The notes: a model not told the origin generated them from the letters alone. 64,000 nt of DNA from Micromonospora sp. M71_S20 (GCF_003664255.1 NZ_RCCV01000001.1:1922001-1986000), one strand, 5' to 3'. Counted from the first letter of the stretch, positions 54,005 through 62,780 are shown. Numbers and translations are program-made.

Positions 54005-55381
54005 GTGCCTGTGACCGAGTGGCTGCTGCTGGCCGTCGCGGTCCTGCTGATCGCGGCGAACGCGCTGTTCGTGGCTGCGGAGTTCGCCTTCGTCACGGTC
54101 GACCGGGCGACGGTCGAGCGCCGGGCGCAGGACGGCGACCGCCGCGCCGCCGGACTACTGGCGGGGTTGCGGACCCTGTCCACGCAGTTGTCCGGGGCGC
54201 AACTGGGCATCACCGTCACCAGTCTGGTCGTCGGGTTCCTGGCCGAGCCGTCCCTGGCCACCCTGCTGCGCGGCCCGCTCGGGCTCACCGGCCTGTCCGA
54301 CTCCGCGGTGACCGCGGCGTCGTTGACGCTGGCGCTGGCACTGGCGACGGGCTTCCAGATGGTCTTCGGTGAACTCGTACCGAAGAACTGGGCGATCTCC
54401 GAACCGCTGCGCGTCGGCCGCGCCGTCGCCGGGGCGCAGCGCGGCTTCACCACCGCCGCCGGCCCGCTGATCCGTTTCCTCAACGGCACCGCAAACCGGA
54501 TCCTGCGCCTGATGGGCATCGAACCGACCGAGGAACTGGCCTCGGCGCGGTCCCCGCAGGAACTCGCCTCGCTGGTCAGCCGGTCCGGCCGGGAGGGCAC
54601 CCTCGACGCCCGGACCGCGGAACTCGTCGCGCGTTCGATCGACTTCGGCGAGCGCACCGCGGCCGACGTGATGACCCCTCGTACCCGCGTGCGGTTCGTC
54701 TCCGCCGACGCGCCCGCGGTGGAGGTCCTGGCCCTCGCCGCCGGCACCGGGCACGCCCGATTCCCGGTCACCGGCTCGGGCGTGGACGACGTCGTCGGCG
54801 CGGTGCACTTCAAGCACGCCCTGGCCGTGCCCGCCGCACAGCGGTCCACGCAGCGGATCCGGACGATCATGTCCGGTCTGCCGGAGGTGCCGGAGACCAT
54901 GCCGCTGGACCCGCTGCTGGCTGTCCTGCGCGGGCAGGGACTACAGATGGCGGTCGTCGTCGACGAGTACGACGGCACCGCCGGGATCGTCACGCTGGAG
55001 GATCTCGTCGAGGAGATCGTCGGTGAGATCGCCGACGAGCAGGACGCCCCCCACCGCCGCCACCACCGCGCCGCCGACGGCACGTGGACCCTGTCCGGCC
55101 TGCTGCGACCCGACGAGGCGTCCCGGCTGATCGGCCTCGACCTGCCGGAAGCGCGGGACACCGACACCCTCGGCGGCCTCGTGACCGAGGGCCTCGGGCG
55201 ATTCCCGCAGGTCGGCGACACCATCACCGTGCCCGTCGCCGACCGGAACCAATCCGACCCGGACGGTCTGCCGACCCCGACCCACGCCCAACTCGCCGTC
55301 ACGCGGCTCGACGGCCGCCGCGTCGACCGGCTCACTCTGCGCCGTACCGACAACCACCTAAGCGAGGAAGCCCGGTCATGA
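54005..55381 (+). CDS. CNNM/CorC-type transporter (copy 2)
   Basis: 458 residues. A CNNM membrane domain (ANALFVAAEFAFVTVDRATV, VFGELVPKNWAISEP), two CBS domains (VVVDEYDGTAGIVTLEDLVE) and a C-terminal CorC_HlyC domain (LSGLLRPDEASRLIGLDLPE). Likely magnesium transport or sensing. Start GTG 54005 follows GAGAGG. Its stop overlaps the next ATG, making a two-gene operon. The 258-bp gap upstream has no gene. Confidence 0.93.
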   Translation: MPVTEWLLLAVAVLLIAANALFVAAEFAFVTVDRATVERRAQDGDRRAAGLLAGLRTLSTQLSGAQLGITVTSLVVGFLAEPSLATLLRGPLGLTGLSDSAVTAASLTLALALATGFQMVFGELVPKNWAISEPLRVGRAVAGAQRGFTTAAGPLIRFLNGTANRILRLMGIEPTEELASARSPQELASLVSRSGREGTLDARTAELVARSIDFGERTAADVMTPRTRVRFVSADAPAVEVLALAAGTGHARFPVTGSGVDDVVGAVHFKHALAVPAAQRSTQRIRTIMSGLPEVPETMPLDPLLAVLRGQGLQMAVVVDEYDGTAGIVTLEDLVEEIVGEIADEQDAPHRRHHRAADGTWTLSGLLRPDEASRLIGLDLPEARDTDTLGGLVTEGLGRFPQVGDTITVPVADRNQSDPDGLPTPTHAQLAVTRLDGRRVDRLTLRRTDNHLSEEARS

Positions 55382-56442
55382 GCGACCTCACCGCGATCCT
55401 GCTGGCCGTGGTGCTGCTGGCCGGCAACGCCTTCTTCGTCGGGGCGGAGTTCGCCCTGATCTCCGCCCGCCGTACGCAGATCGAACCGCGCGCCGCGGCC
55501 GGCTCGTCCGTCGCCCGGATCACCCTGCGCGCGATGGAGAACGTCTCCCTGATGATGGCCGGCGCGCAACTCGGCATCACCGTCTGCTCCCTCGGCCTCG
55601 GCGCGATCGGTGAACCCGCCGTGGCCCACCTGCTGGAGAAGCCCTTCGCCGCCGCCGGCGTACCCGAGGCGCTGCTGCATCCCATCGCGTTCACCATCGC
55701 CCTGGCGATCGTGGTTTTCCTGCACATGGTGCTCGGTGAGATGGTGCCCAAGAACATCGCCCTCGCCGGCCCCGAACACTCCGCCCTGGTGCTCGGGCCG
55801 GTGCTCTACGGCATCGTGACCGTCCTGCGTCCGCTGATCTGGCTGCTCAACCAGATCGCCAACGCCGTCCTGCGGCTGCTGCGGGTCACACCGAAGGACG
55901 AGGTGGCCTCCAGCTTCACCAACGAGGAGATCGCCGGCTTCATCGCCCAGTCCCGGAAGGAAGGGCTGATCGACCAGCAGGAACACGACCTGCTCACCGG
56001 TGCGCTGGCCTTCAACGACCAGACCGCCGCCACCGTCGCGCTCCCGCTGGCCTCCCTCATCACACTGCCCCGGGACACCACTGTCTCCGAGCTGGAACGG
56101 CAGTGCGCGGCAACCGGCTACTCCCGTTTCCCGCTCACCGACCCGCAGGGCGGGCTCACCGGGTACGTCCACGTCAAGGACATCCTCGAACTACCGGCCG
56201 AGCAACACGACGAGCCTCTAGACCCGGGGCTGATCCGCCCGCTCGCCACCCTCGACGCCACAAGGCCGCTGCGCGATGCGCTCACCGTCATGCAACACCG
56301 CGGCGCCCACCTCGCCATCATCGTCGACTCGACCGGCCAGCTCCTCGGCCTGGCCGCGCTCGAAGACATCGTCGAGAAACTCGTCGGCGAGGTCCGCGAC
56401 GCCACCCAACACACCACCGACCGCGCCATGGTTCCCTCATGA
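55378..56442 (+). CDS. CNNM/CorC-type transporter (copy 3), short form
   Basis: 354 residues with the CNNM membrane domain (GNAFFVGAEFALISARRTQI, VLGEMVPKNIALAGPEH) and a CBS pair (IIVDSTGQLLGLAALEDIVE). It has no CorC_HlyC domain. Translationally coupled to copy 2 (ATGA). The two probably work together, as paired CNNM genes commonly do. Confidence 0.92.
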   Translation: MSDLTAILLAVVLLAGNAFFVGAEFALISARRTQIEPRAAAGSSVARITLRAMENVSLMMAGAQLGITVCSLGLGAIGEPAVAHLLEKPFAAAGVPEALLHPIAFTIALAIVVFLHMVLGEMVPKNIALAGPEHSALVLGPVLYGIVTVLRPLIWLLNQIANAVLRLLRVTPKDEVASSFTNEEIAGFIAQSRKEGLIDQQEHDLLTGALAFNDQTAATVALPLASLITLPRDTTVSELERQCAATGYSRFPLTDPQGGLTGYVHVKDILELPAEQHDEPLDPGLIRPLATLDATRPLRDALTVMQHRGAHLAIIVDSTGQLLGLAALEDIVEKLVGEVRDATQHTTDRAMVPS

Positions 56443-56541
56443 CCCGGCGCCCGCTCCCACAAGCCGGATCGTTGCTGCTCGCGACGGGCGAACCGAAGCC
56501 GTCGAGCGCAGCGGAGCGGTCAGCCTGGAACTGATCAACGC

Positions 56542-56659
56542 ACCTGGCTGATCTTCAGCAAACGACCGCAGCAACGCCCCGGTACGACTGGCATACTCGG
56601 GCAGACAAGGAAGAGCCGCAGGTCATCAGCCTGTGAACACAAACGGAGCGTCGGGTTAG
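56542..56659 (+). repeat. dispersed structured repeat, copy 2
   Basis: 118 bp aligning with copies 1 and 3. GGCTGAT at the left pairs perfectly with ATCAGCC at the right, enclosing ~75 bases. Inside, CCCGGTA can pair with TACTCGGG (one bulge). Followed after 9 bases by a reverse-transcriptase fragment in the same direction. This order (ncRNA then RT) is that of retrons. Confidence 0.75.
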
Positions 56660-56668
56660 ACACCACGC

Positions 56669-56857
56669 GACGAGTACGACCAACTCCGTGCCATCCTCCA
56701 CAACGCCGCCCGCACCGGCCTCGCCACGCAGAACCGGACCGGCCACCCCAACTTCGCCCAATACCTCATCGGACGAGTTGCCTGGGTCGGTCATCACCAC
56801 CCGGCACGCGTAGCCAAACTCGCCACGCTGCTGGCCCAAGCACTTGTGGCACCGTAG
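56669..56857 (+). pseudogene. retron-type reverse transcriptase, C-terminal fragment
   Basis: 62 codons ending at TAG 56857: DEYDQLRAILHNAARTGLAT, HPNFAQYLIGRVAWVGHHHP and ARVAKLATLLAQ. The pattern (L.G...WV...P....KL) is that of the end of retron-type reverse transcriptases. The catalytic part (YADD and earlier) is absent. It lies between repeat copies 2 and 3. Confidence 0.65.
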
Positions 56858-56937
56858 ACCGACGCGGCGCGGCAACTTCGCGAGATTTCGGCAAGGACGC
56901 GTCGAACCGACCGAGGCAGTGCCTGAGCAGGACTTAC

Positions 56938-57059
56938 ACCTGTTCTGCTGATCTTCGGCAAGCGAGCACAGCAACAGGCGCGTGCGACCCACTAATGTGA
57001 AAACAGAATAAGAACCCGCAGGTCATCAGCCAATAGGTACAGATAGAGCGTCGTCTTAG
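56938..57059 (+). repeat. dispersed structured repeat, copy 3
   Basis: 122 bp aligning with copies 1 and 2. GCTGAT pairs with ATCAGC. The centre differs most between copies. The right end (TTAG) is joined to half a tRNA-Arg gene. Confidence 0.75.
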
Positions 57060-57093
57060 GAAACCGATGCTCTATCCCCTGAGCTACGAGGGC
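57056..57093 (-). tRNA. tRNA-Arg(CCT), 5' half only
   Basis: The minus strand reads GCCCTCGTAGCTCAGGGGAT, then AGAGC and TCGGTTTCCTAA: acceptor 5' strand, D-arm and anticodon loop with CCT. After the loop (position 38) the expected 3' anticodon strand ACCGA, T-arm and acceptor are missing and the dispersed repeat begins. It is a broken tRNA gene. Confidence 0.75.
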
Positions 57094-57328
57094 GCGAGCG
57101 CCTAGTCTAGCGACCTGGGCGTCCACCTGGGGTGGCAGGGAGTGGCCCAGGTTCACCCACGTCACTCGGACCGCCGTTCTCCCAGCCCAGGACCACACCC
57201 GGAGCACACGAACCCCGATTTGCGACCGGCGGGTGGCCGCGGCCACCCGCGCTCCTACCGTCGGCGCCGCCACCGGAGAACCACGGAGCGCTCACCCCGG
57301 GGTCGCTCGGACCGCCGCGATTCTGACC

Positions 57329-57463
57329 ATGACGGTCCCCCAGACGTCCGCACATGCCGAGTTGAGCGCGTTCGTCAGGGCTCACGTAATCTCGTCGCCG
57401 CCCGAGCTGTGGGAGGTCTCCGCGCTGGCATCGTTCGGGCCATCGTGGGTGAAGGCGAGCTGA
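57329..57463 (+). CDS. possible 44-residue small ORF
   Basis: MTVPQTSAHAELSAFVRAHV begins a short frame that ends TGA two bases before the next ATG, which suggests coupling. No family is recognised. The DNA from 57094 to 57328 holds nothing else. Confidence 0.35.
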   Translation: MTVPQTSAHAELSAFVRAHVISSPPELWEVSALASFGPSWVKAS

Positions 57464-57465
57464 AA

Positions 57466-58059
57466 ATGGGCACTGATATCGCTGGTGGGGTAGAAGTCCG
57501 CCCGCAGGGTCGTGGTTCGCCGTGGCTACTGGCCGATGTCAACCTGGACGCCCTACCTCGCCACTATGATGCCTTCGGACTGCTGTTTGGTGTACGGAAC
57601 TTCGCCGGGTTCGAACCCGTTGCTCCCGGCCGCGGCCTACCGGAAGACGCCAGCCCGGAGTTGCTTTGCCTCCAGTGCGCGGACAGCGAACACGGTCACA
57701 CTTGGGTGTCATGGACGGAGCTGGCCCACATCGATTGGAGCGTACGAGCGCTCCGCGTTGACGACCGGATTCACGAGTACAGGTCGACAAGCGACGGGCC
57801 GTGTCTCGTCGGCAAGGCCAGCCATCATGGGCATGCCTGGCGCGCGGTGGCCGGCGAGCGTGCCGATCCCAGAGGCAGCGCCTACCCGGAGGGAACCGAA
57901 TGGCGTGCCGGCGATCGGTTGTGGCGGGTGGAGCGCCTCTCCCGCGGTGACGTGTTGCGCGTCGATCCGCAGTTGCGGGCACTGCTGGACACCATGCGTG
58001 ATCTCGCCGAGCGGCATGGCGGCGACAACGTACGGCTGCTTGTGTGGTTCGACAGTTAG
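57466..58059 (+). CDS. hypothetical protein, 197 residues
   Basis: A soluble protein that I do not recognise. It has WLLADVNLDALPRHYDAFGL near the start, a Cys pair in LLCLQCADSEHGHTWVSWTE, and a basic helical end (LLDTMRDLAERHGGDNVRLL). The layout resembles uncharacterised actinomycete proteins often found in genomic islands. The ATG 57466 has AAGG some distance upstream. Codon use is less GC-biased than the neighbours, suggesting transfer. Confidence 0.65.
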   Translation: MGTDIAGGVEVRPQGRGSPWLLADVNLDALPRHYDAFGLLFGVRNFAGFEPVAPGRGLPEDASPELLCLQCADSEHGHTWVSWTELAHIDWSVRALRVDDRIHEYRSTSDGPCLVGKASHHGHAWRAVAGERADPRGSAYPEGTEWRAGDRLWRVERLSRGDVLRVDPQLRALLDTMRDLAERHGGDNVRLLVWFDS

Positions 58060-58294
58060 CGACTGCCGACCAGGACCTCTACCTTGGCAGCCTCTTCTGC
58101 CGCGAAGCGGTGCAGGCCATTCCATTGTTGGTCGGCGGCGCCACCGTCCCGCGCTTTGCGGCAGAAAGGACGGGGCGCAGCCAGCGGTACCACTCTTTCA
58201 GAGAGTTCGTCGCACTCCCGGGGCGGTTGCGGCCACGTGTGGCCCGGCTGCTGAAACTCATCAGTGTGGTCTGGCCACGGCATACTCGGGAGTC

Positions 58295-59248
58295 ATGGGA
58301 TTCGAAGAGGAGTGGCAGGATCTGGTTCCGGGTACCGACCGCATTTCCGGCATCGGGGTCGCGGTCGGCGGGCTCGACGGTGACGTCTGGACTGACGGTC
58401 ACGACCTGCTGTTCCCGGCGTGCTCGATCAGCAAGCACGTCGCCGCGTTCGGCACGCTGCGGCTGGTCGCCGACGCGACCCTCGACCTCGACACCGACGT
58501 CAACGCCTACCTGTCCGCCTGGCAGCTGCCGGGCACCGGCACGGTGACCGTACGCCAGCTTTTGGCCCACACTGCTGGCCTGACCGAGAACTGGTTCCCC
58601 GGGTACGCCGCGGGGCAGCCCGTGCCATCACTGCAGCAAATTCTGCGGGGTGAGCCCCCGGCCAACACGCCAAGGGTCCGGCGCGAACTGCCGCCGGGCA
58701 CTGAATTCCGTTATTCAGGCAGCCATTACGCCGTTCTCGAGCAGCTCCTGACCGACGTGACTTCGACGCCGTTCGACAAGCTGATGGCGACGCTCGTGCT
58801 GGAACCGGTGGGCATGGCGGACAGCAGCTACGATCAGCACTTCCCGAACAGGCACCGGGACCGTGCGGCCCGCGGCCACTGCGGCGGCACCCCCGTGCAC
58901 GGCGGCTGGCATACGCAGCCGGAGATGGCCGGCGCTGGGCTGTGGAGTACCCCGGCGGACCTGGTGCGGCTGGAGCTGGAGATCTGCCGTGCCGTCGCCG
59001 GCGAATCCGCGCTACTGCCGCAGGATCTGGCCGCGCAGATGCTGACCCCGCAGGTACCCGGCGGGTTTGGTCTCGGCACCGAACTTGGCGACGGGCGCTT
59101 TGGGCATACCGGGCAGAACACCGGCTACAGGTGCTTCTCGTTCGCCTGGCCGGTGTCGGGCACAGCAGTCGCCGTGATGATGAACGCCGAGGACTGCCGC
59201 GACACGCTGCTCGCCCTCATCGAACTGGCCGGCCGCAACTACGGCTGA
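58295..59248 (+). CDS. serine beta-lactamase / class C-like hydrolase
   Basis: 317 residues. The serine motif is CSISKHVAA near residue 49. The second motif is YSG (FRYSGSHYAVLEQ), where YxN is usual. The third is HTGQN near the C-terminus. These are the features of the beta-lactamase/DD-peptidase (PF00144) family; most such proteins are esterases or peptidases. No signal peptide. GGGAG precedes ATG 58295. The 235 bases upstream are unassigned. Confidence 0.87.
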   Translation: MGFEEEWQDLVPGTDRISGIGVAVGGLDGDVWTDGHDLLFPACSISKHVAAFGTLRLVADATLDLDTDVNAYLSAWQLPGTGTVTVRQLLAHTAGLTENWFPGYAAGQPVPSLQQILRGEPPANTPRVRRELPPGTEFRYSGSHYAVLEQLLTDVTSTPFDKLMATLVLEPVGMADSSYDQHFPNRHRDRAARGHCGGTPVHGGWHTQPEMAGAGLWSTPADLVRLELEICRAVAGESALLPQDLAAQMLTPQVPGGFGLGTELGDGRFGHTGQNTGYRCFSFAWPVSGTAVAVMMNAEDCRDTLLALIELAGRNYG

Positions 59249-59435
59249 CGCCCGGCAGCGCCAACTCACCAGCATTGCGAGCAGGCAGACATTCTTCGAG
59301 AGAAGCTCCTCGACGAGGAGTGCGACGTCCTCTCATGCCGCGAGCGAGCGTCAGGGCCGCACCTGCGAGATCGACAGGTCAGCCGACTGCTCGTGCCGGG
59401 AACAGTGATGTTGGGAACCCCGTAAGGTATCGCCG

Positions 59436-60170
59436 GTGGGGTGGGATGCACTCGGGCAATGGGGTGAAGGCGTCGCTCGCATCGAACCGCTCGCTGGCGG
59501 AGTCGCCAACGACGTGTGGAGCGTACGCGTCAACGGGCACCTCGCGGTCGGTCGTCTCGGCACCAGGAGCGACGCTGATCTTGCGTGGGAGACAGAGCTC
59601 CTGCAACACCTCGACCGTGAAGGTCTGACCGTGCCGGTCCCGATTCCGACTACGGACGGCCGGCTGTTCGTCGACGGTCTGGTGGTGATGACCTACCTGG
59701 ATGGCGGACCGCCGGAGACGCAGGCCGATTGGCGTCGCGTGGCCGCCACGCTCCGCGAGTTGCACCGGCTGACGCAGGGCTGGCCGCAGCGCCCGGGCTG
59801 GCGATCGTCGACCGACCTCCTGAACGCCGAGACCGGGACGAAGATCGACCTCGGCGCGATGCCCCCTGAGGGCGTTGCTCGGTGCCGAGCAGCGTGGGCG
59901 CGGCTCACCGGGCGTCAGACATGCGTCGTCCACGGCAACCCCAACAACCCTGGCAACGTCCGCATGACCGCGAGTCAGGTCGCGCTGATCGACTGGGACG
60001 AGGCGCACGTCGACGTCCCCGACCTCGACCTCGTGCTGCCCGACAACGCCGCCGGCCTCGACGACGGCGCGCTCGACATCGCGGGGCAAGCGTCGGCCGC
60101 GTGGGAAGCCGCCGTCTGCTGGGACGACGAGTACGCAGTCAGGCGGCTCGCCGAAGTTCGGGCGGTCTGA
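59436..60170 (+). CDS. aminoglycoside-phosphotransferase-like kinase
   Basis: 244 residues of the APH/choline-kinase fold. The nucleotide loop region is PLAGGVANDVWSV. The catalytic loop is VVHGNPNNPGNV (usual HGDxxxxN; Asp replaced by Asn). The metal motif is LIDWDEAHVD. The Asp-to-Asn change at the catalytic base may weaken or abolish kinase activity. The GTG start was chosen for its length. Substrate unknown. The 187 bases upstream have no clear gene. Confidence 0.82.
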   Translation: MGWDALGQWGEGVARIEPLAGGVANDVWSVRVNGHLAVGRLGTRSDADLAWETELLQHLDREGLTVPVPIPTTDGRLFVDGLVVMTYLDGGPPETQADWRRVAATLRELHRLTQGWPQRPGWRSSTDLLNAETGTKIDLGAMPPEGVARCRAAWARLTGRQTCVVHGNPNNPGNVRMTASQVALIDWDEAHVDVPDLDLVLPDNAAGLDDGALDIAGQASAAWEAAVCWDDEYAVRRLAEVRAV

Positions 60171-60185
60171 GGAAGCGTTCGAGGA

Positions 60186-60386
60186 GTGGGGTCAGGTCGC
60201 GCAACGCCCCTGCTGGCGACCTGGCCCGAGTCCGTCGTTGCAAGAGCCTACCGAGGCCGCCTTGCGCCGCAGTCGGAGAAGAGCTGGGACGTCCGTGCGG
60301 CAGACGGCACCCTGCTGCAGGTGAAGTGCCGCGTCCTCGAGCCCGGCAGCCGGCGTACGCACGTCTACTCGCCGTTTCGGAGCTGA
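60186..60386 (+). pseudogene. DUF6998-like protein fragment
   Basis: VARAYRGRLAPQSEKSWDVR, then ADGTLLQVKCRVLEPG and VYSPFRS, match the middle of actinomycete proteins of this restriction-like type. The rest is absent on both sides. Confidence 0.5.
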
Positions 60387-60446
60387 CGCGTCCACGCCTG
60401 CGTCTTTGTCATGCTGAACAGCCCTCTGCGAGCTTCGAGCGCCGGC

Positions 60447-61016
60447 TCAGGTCACGACGCGGACGCCGGGCCAGCGTTCGGTGGGGCGGTGGCGGGCGAG
60501 TCGCTTCCGGGAGATCTCCGCGCTGACCCTGGCCGGGTTGCGCCGCCACACCCCGTCGAGCAGGTCGTCGAGGCCGTGCGGCGCGCACACCGCGAGCCGG
60601 TCGTGCGCGTCGAGGCGTACGGCCACGGCCGTGGCGTACTCGGGCCAGGTGGCGACCGCGTCGGCGATGGTGCGCAACGGAGCCACCGGGTCACCGCCGA
60701 ACTTCGCGGGATACCAGGTGTGCACGGCGGCCTGGTTCTTCGCCTCCCATGGCAGATCCGGCCAGGCCGCCACCAGCCGCCGGGTGGCCCGGTCGTCGTT
60801 GTCGCGGCTCAGGTCCGCCGGGTCGAGGAAGACGACATCGACGTCTCGCACCAATGTCGGGTCGAACCCGTCGCCGTACCGCTCGCCCCAGACCAGGTCG
60901 CGGATGGCGCCCGCGCCGATCCAGGCGTCCGGCAGGCCGGAGTCCCGAACGACGCACAGCGCCCGCATCAGCCACGGGCTGCGCTGGACCAGGTCTCGCA
61001 GCTCGTCCTCCCGCAT
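60447..61016 (-). CDS. nucleotidyltransferase-like protein (DUF925 type)
   Basis: 189 residues. The motif WIGAGAIRDLVWGERY, then DVDVVFLDPADLS, is the pattern of DUF925 nucleotidyltransferase-fold proteins (two Asp residues, DVDVVF). WPDLPWEAKNQAAVHTWY is also conserved. Substrate unknown. Start MREDELRDLVQ at 61016. Confidence 0.85.
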   Translation of the reverse strand: MREDELRDLVQRSPWLMRALCVVRDSGLPDAWIGAGAIRDLVWGERYGDGFDPTLVRDVDVVFLDPADLSRDNDDRATRRLVAAWPDLPWEAKNQAAVHTWYPAKFGGDPVAPLRTIADAVATWPEYATAVAVRLDAHDRLAVCAPHGLDDLLDGVWRRNPARVSAEISRKRLARHRPTERWPGVRVVT

Positions 61017-61050
61017 CGGTCCCCCTGGTTGCCGCTGTTGATATTCCTGG

Positions 61051-61485
61051 TCAGTCGAACAACCGGCCCACGAGGGCGCCCTGGCCCGATTGCAGGACGT
61101 GCGCGGCCTCCAACGGTATCCAGAAGCACTCGAAGCGGGTGGGCTCCCGCTCGCCGTCATGGTCTTCCCGGCCCGCCCACCGCTCGGGCGGGGCCCCGTT
61201 GACCGCCAGCTCGAAGACGTGACGACGCTGGACCTCGAATCGGAGCGGGCTGATGTCGTACTCGACCTCCCCCAGCTCGCGCACGACGGTGAAGCCTGTC
61301 AGCCCGGTCTCCTCGCGGGCCTCGCGCAGCGCCGCGTCCGCCGGGTCCTCGCCCGGGCGGACGCTGCCGCCCGGAACCTGGATGCCCACCTCCTCGTGGC
61401 TGTAGTCGGTGTGCCGGAAGACGAGCAACCGTCCCTCCCGCACCACGTAACACAGAGCCTTGTCCACGACGGTCTTCTTCGGCAC
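61051..61485 (-). CDS. Nudix hydrolase
   Basis: 144 residues. The Nudix box GGSVRPGEDPADAALREAREETGL has the conserved G, E, REAREE and G positions. It would hydrolyse nucleoside diphosphates linked to other groups. The GTG at 61485 begins VPKKTVVDKALCYVV and has GGAAG upstream; earlier starts are unsupported. 34 bases separate it from the nucleotidyltransferase gene. Confidence 0.9.
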   Translation of the reverse strand: MPKKTVVDKALCYVVREGRLLVFRHTDYSHEEVGIQVPGGSVRPGEDPADAALREAREETGLTGFTVVRELGEVEYDISPLRFEVQRRHVFELAVNGAPPERWAGREDHDGEREPTRFECFWIPLEAAHVLQSGQGALVGRLFD

Positions 61486-61621
61486 GGTGCGATCTTCCGT
61501 ATCGGCATCGGGCGGGACGCGACTGCGGCAGCCCCGCTCCGTCGGTCTCGGAACCCTTGAGGCGAGTTCCTCCGGCACGCCCATGGCCGCCCCCGGGTTA
61601 CGCCCCGAGGCGGGCGGTGGG

Positions 61622-62440
61622 TCAGGAGGTTGCGGCGGGCTTCCTGGCGGGGTCGGCCGAGGTGGCGCCCTGAGTGGGGCGGCGGGTCAGGACCCGGGGG
61701 CCGGACGCCGTGATGGCGACCGTGTGTTCGGAGTGGGCGGTACGGGAGCCGTCGGCGGAGCGGATCGTCCAGCCGTCCTCGTCGAACTTGATTTTGTCTG
61801 TGGAGCGGCAGAACCAGGGCTCGATGGCGATGGTGAGGCCGGGGTCGAGTTTCAGGCCGCGGCGGGGACGGCCGTCGTTGGACACGTGCGGGGCCTCGTG
61901 CATGGTGCGGCCGATGCCGTGGCCACCGAACTCGGCGTTGACGCCGTAGCCGTAGGAGCGGGCGACCTCGCCGATCGCGGCGGAGATGTCGCCGAGGCGG
62001 CCGCCGGGCTGGGCGGCGGTGATGGCGGCCTCCAGTGCGACCTCGGTGGCCTCGATCAGCTTCAGGTCTGCCGGGTCGGGGGTGCCGACGACGACGGAGA
62101 GCGCGGAGTCGGCGACCCAGCCGTCGATGCCGACCGCCATGTCGATGCTGAGCAGGTCACCGTCGCGCAGGACATAGTCGTGCGGCAGGCCGTGCAGCAC
62201 CGCGTCGTTGACCGACAGGCACAGCACGTTGCGGAACGGGCCGCGGCCGAACGAAGGGGCGTAGTCCCAGTAGCAGGATTCGGCACCGCGCTCCTTGATC
62301 CGGCGGCGGGCGTGGTGTTCGAGGTCCATCAGGTTGACGCCGACCGCGGCGACACCACCCAACTCGGCGAGCAGCTCGCCGACGAACTGGCCGGCCACCG
62401 CCATCCGGTCGATCTCCTCGGCGGACTTGAGTTCGATCAC
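61622..62440 (-). CDS. map: methionine aminopeptidase, type I
   Basis: 272 residues. Metal ligands are the two Asp in LLSIDMAVGIDGWVAD, His in FGGHGIGRTMHE, Glu in TIAIEPWF and Glu in SEHTVAI. It removes the starting methionine from new proteins. The short N-terminus is normal for type Ia enzymes. GTG 62440 follows GGGAGG. Divergent from an XRE regulator. Actinomycetes usually have more than one map gene, and this may be the non-essential copy. Confidence 0.93.
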   Translation of the reverse strand: MIELKSAEEIDRMAVAGQFVGELLAELGGVAAVGVNLMDLEHHARRRIKERGAESCYWDYAPSFGRGPFRNVLCLSVNDAVLHGLPHDYVLRDGDLLSIDMAVGIDGWVADSALSVVVGTPDPADLKLIEATEVALEAAITAAQPGGRLGDISAAIGEVARSYGYGVNAEFGGHGIGRTMHEAPHVSNDGRPRRGLKLDPGLTIAIEPWFCRSTDKIKFDEDGWTIRSADGSRTAHSEHTVAITASGPRVLTRRPTQGATSADPARKPAATS

Positions 62441-62462
62441 GACAGCCTCCCTCTCCCTGTGC

Positions 62463-62476
62463 GGTATTTTTATACC
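62463..62476. promoter_or_regulatory. GGTAT-TTTT-ATACC palindrome, likely XRE operator
   Basis: A perfect 5-bp inverted repeat lies between map and the divergent XRE gene. In this GC-rich genome the AT-rich run stands out. It could also be part of the promoter. Confidence 0.6.
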
Positions 62477-62513
62477 ACGCCAGGTCGGGACGCTCCGGGG
62501 GTATCCTGCTGGC

Positions 62514-62780
62514 ATGGTGCGCCAACCACTCACCGCCGAACAGATCGCAGCGGGCCAGCGCCTCGGAGCTGCCCTCCGGGCCGCGCGGGCCGGCCGCAGC
62601 CTCGTCGAGGTGGCCCTGGCAGCCGGCATCTCCCCCGAGACGCTGCGCAAGATCGAGGCGGGCCGCCTTCCCGCACCGGCGTTCGGCACCGTGGTCGGCC
62701 TCAGCCACGCCCTCGACGTCCCCCTCAGCGACCTGGCCGACGTCTGGCGGGCCGACATGCCCGTCCGCCAGGCTTCCTAG
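62514..62780 (+). CDS. XRE-family transcriptional regulator
   Basis: 88 residues with one helix-turn-helix: LGAALRAARAGRSLVEVALA, then GISPETLRKIEAGRLP. ATG 62514 is preferred. Divergent from map. Probably binds the palindrome between them and controls map and itself. Confidence 0.88.
   Translation: MVRQPLTAEQIAAGQRLGAALRAARAGRSLVEVALAAGISPETLRKIEAGRLPAPAFGTVVGLSHALDVPLSDLADVWRADMPVRQAS

Noticed and set aside
56570..56660. Hammerhead ribozyme core (CTGATGA on the minus strand of the repeat)
   Set aside because: Copy 1 has CCGATGA, no GAA-flanked stem II can be formed, and the same bases pair better with ATCAGCC at the other end.
58056..58283. 75-codon minus-strand ORF between two genes
   Set aside because: Plausible length but no recognised motif or ribosome site, and it may be remnant DNA.
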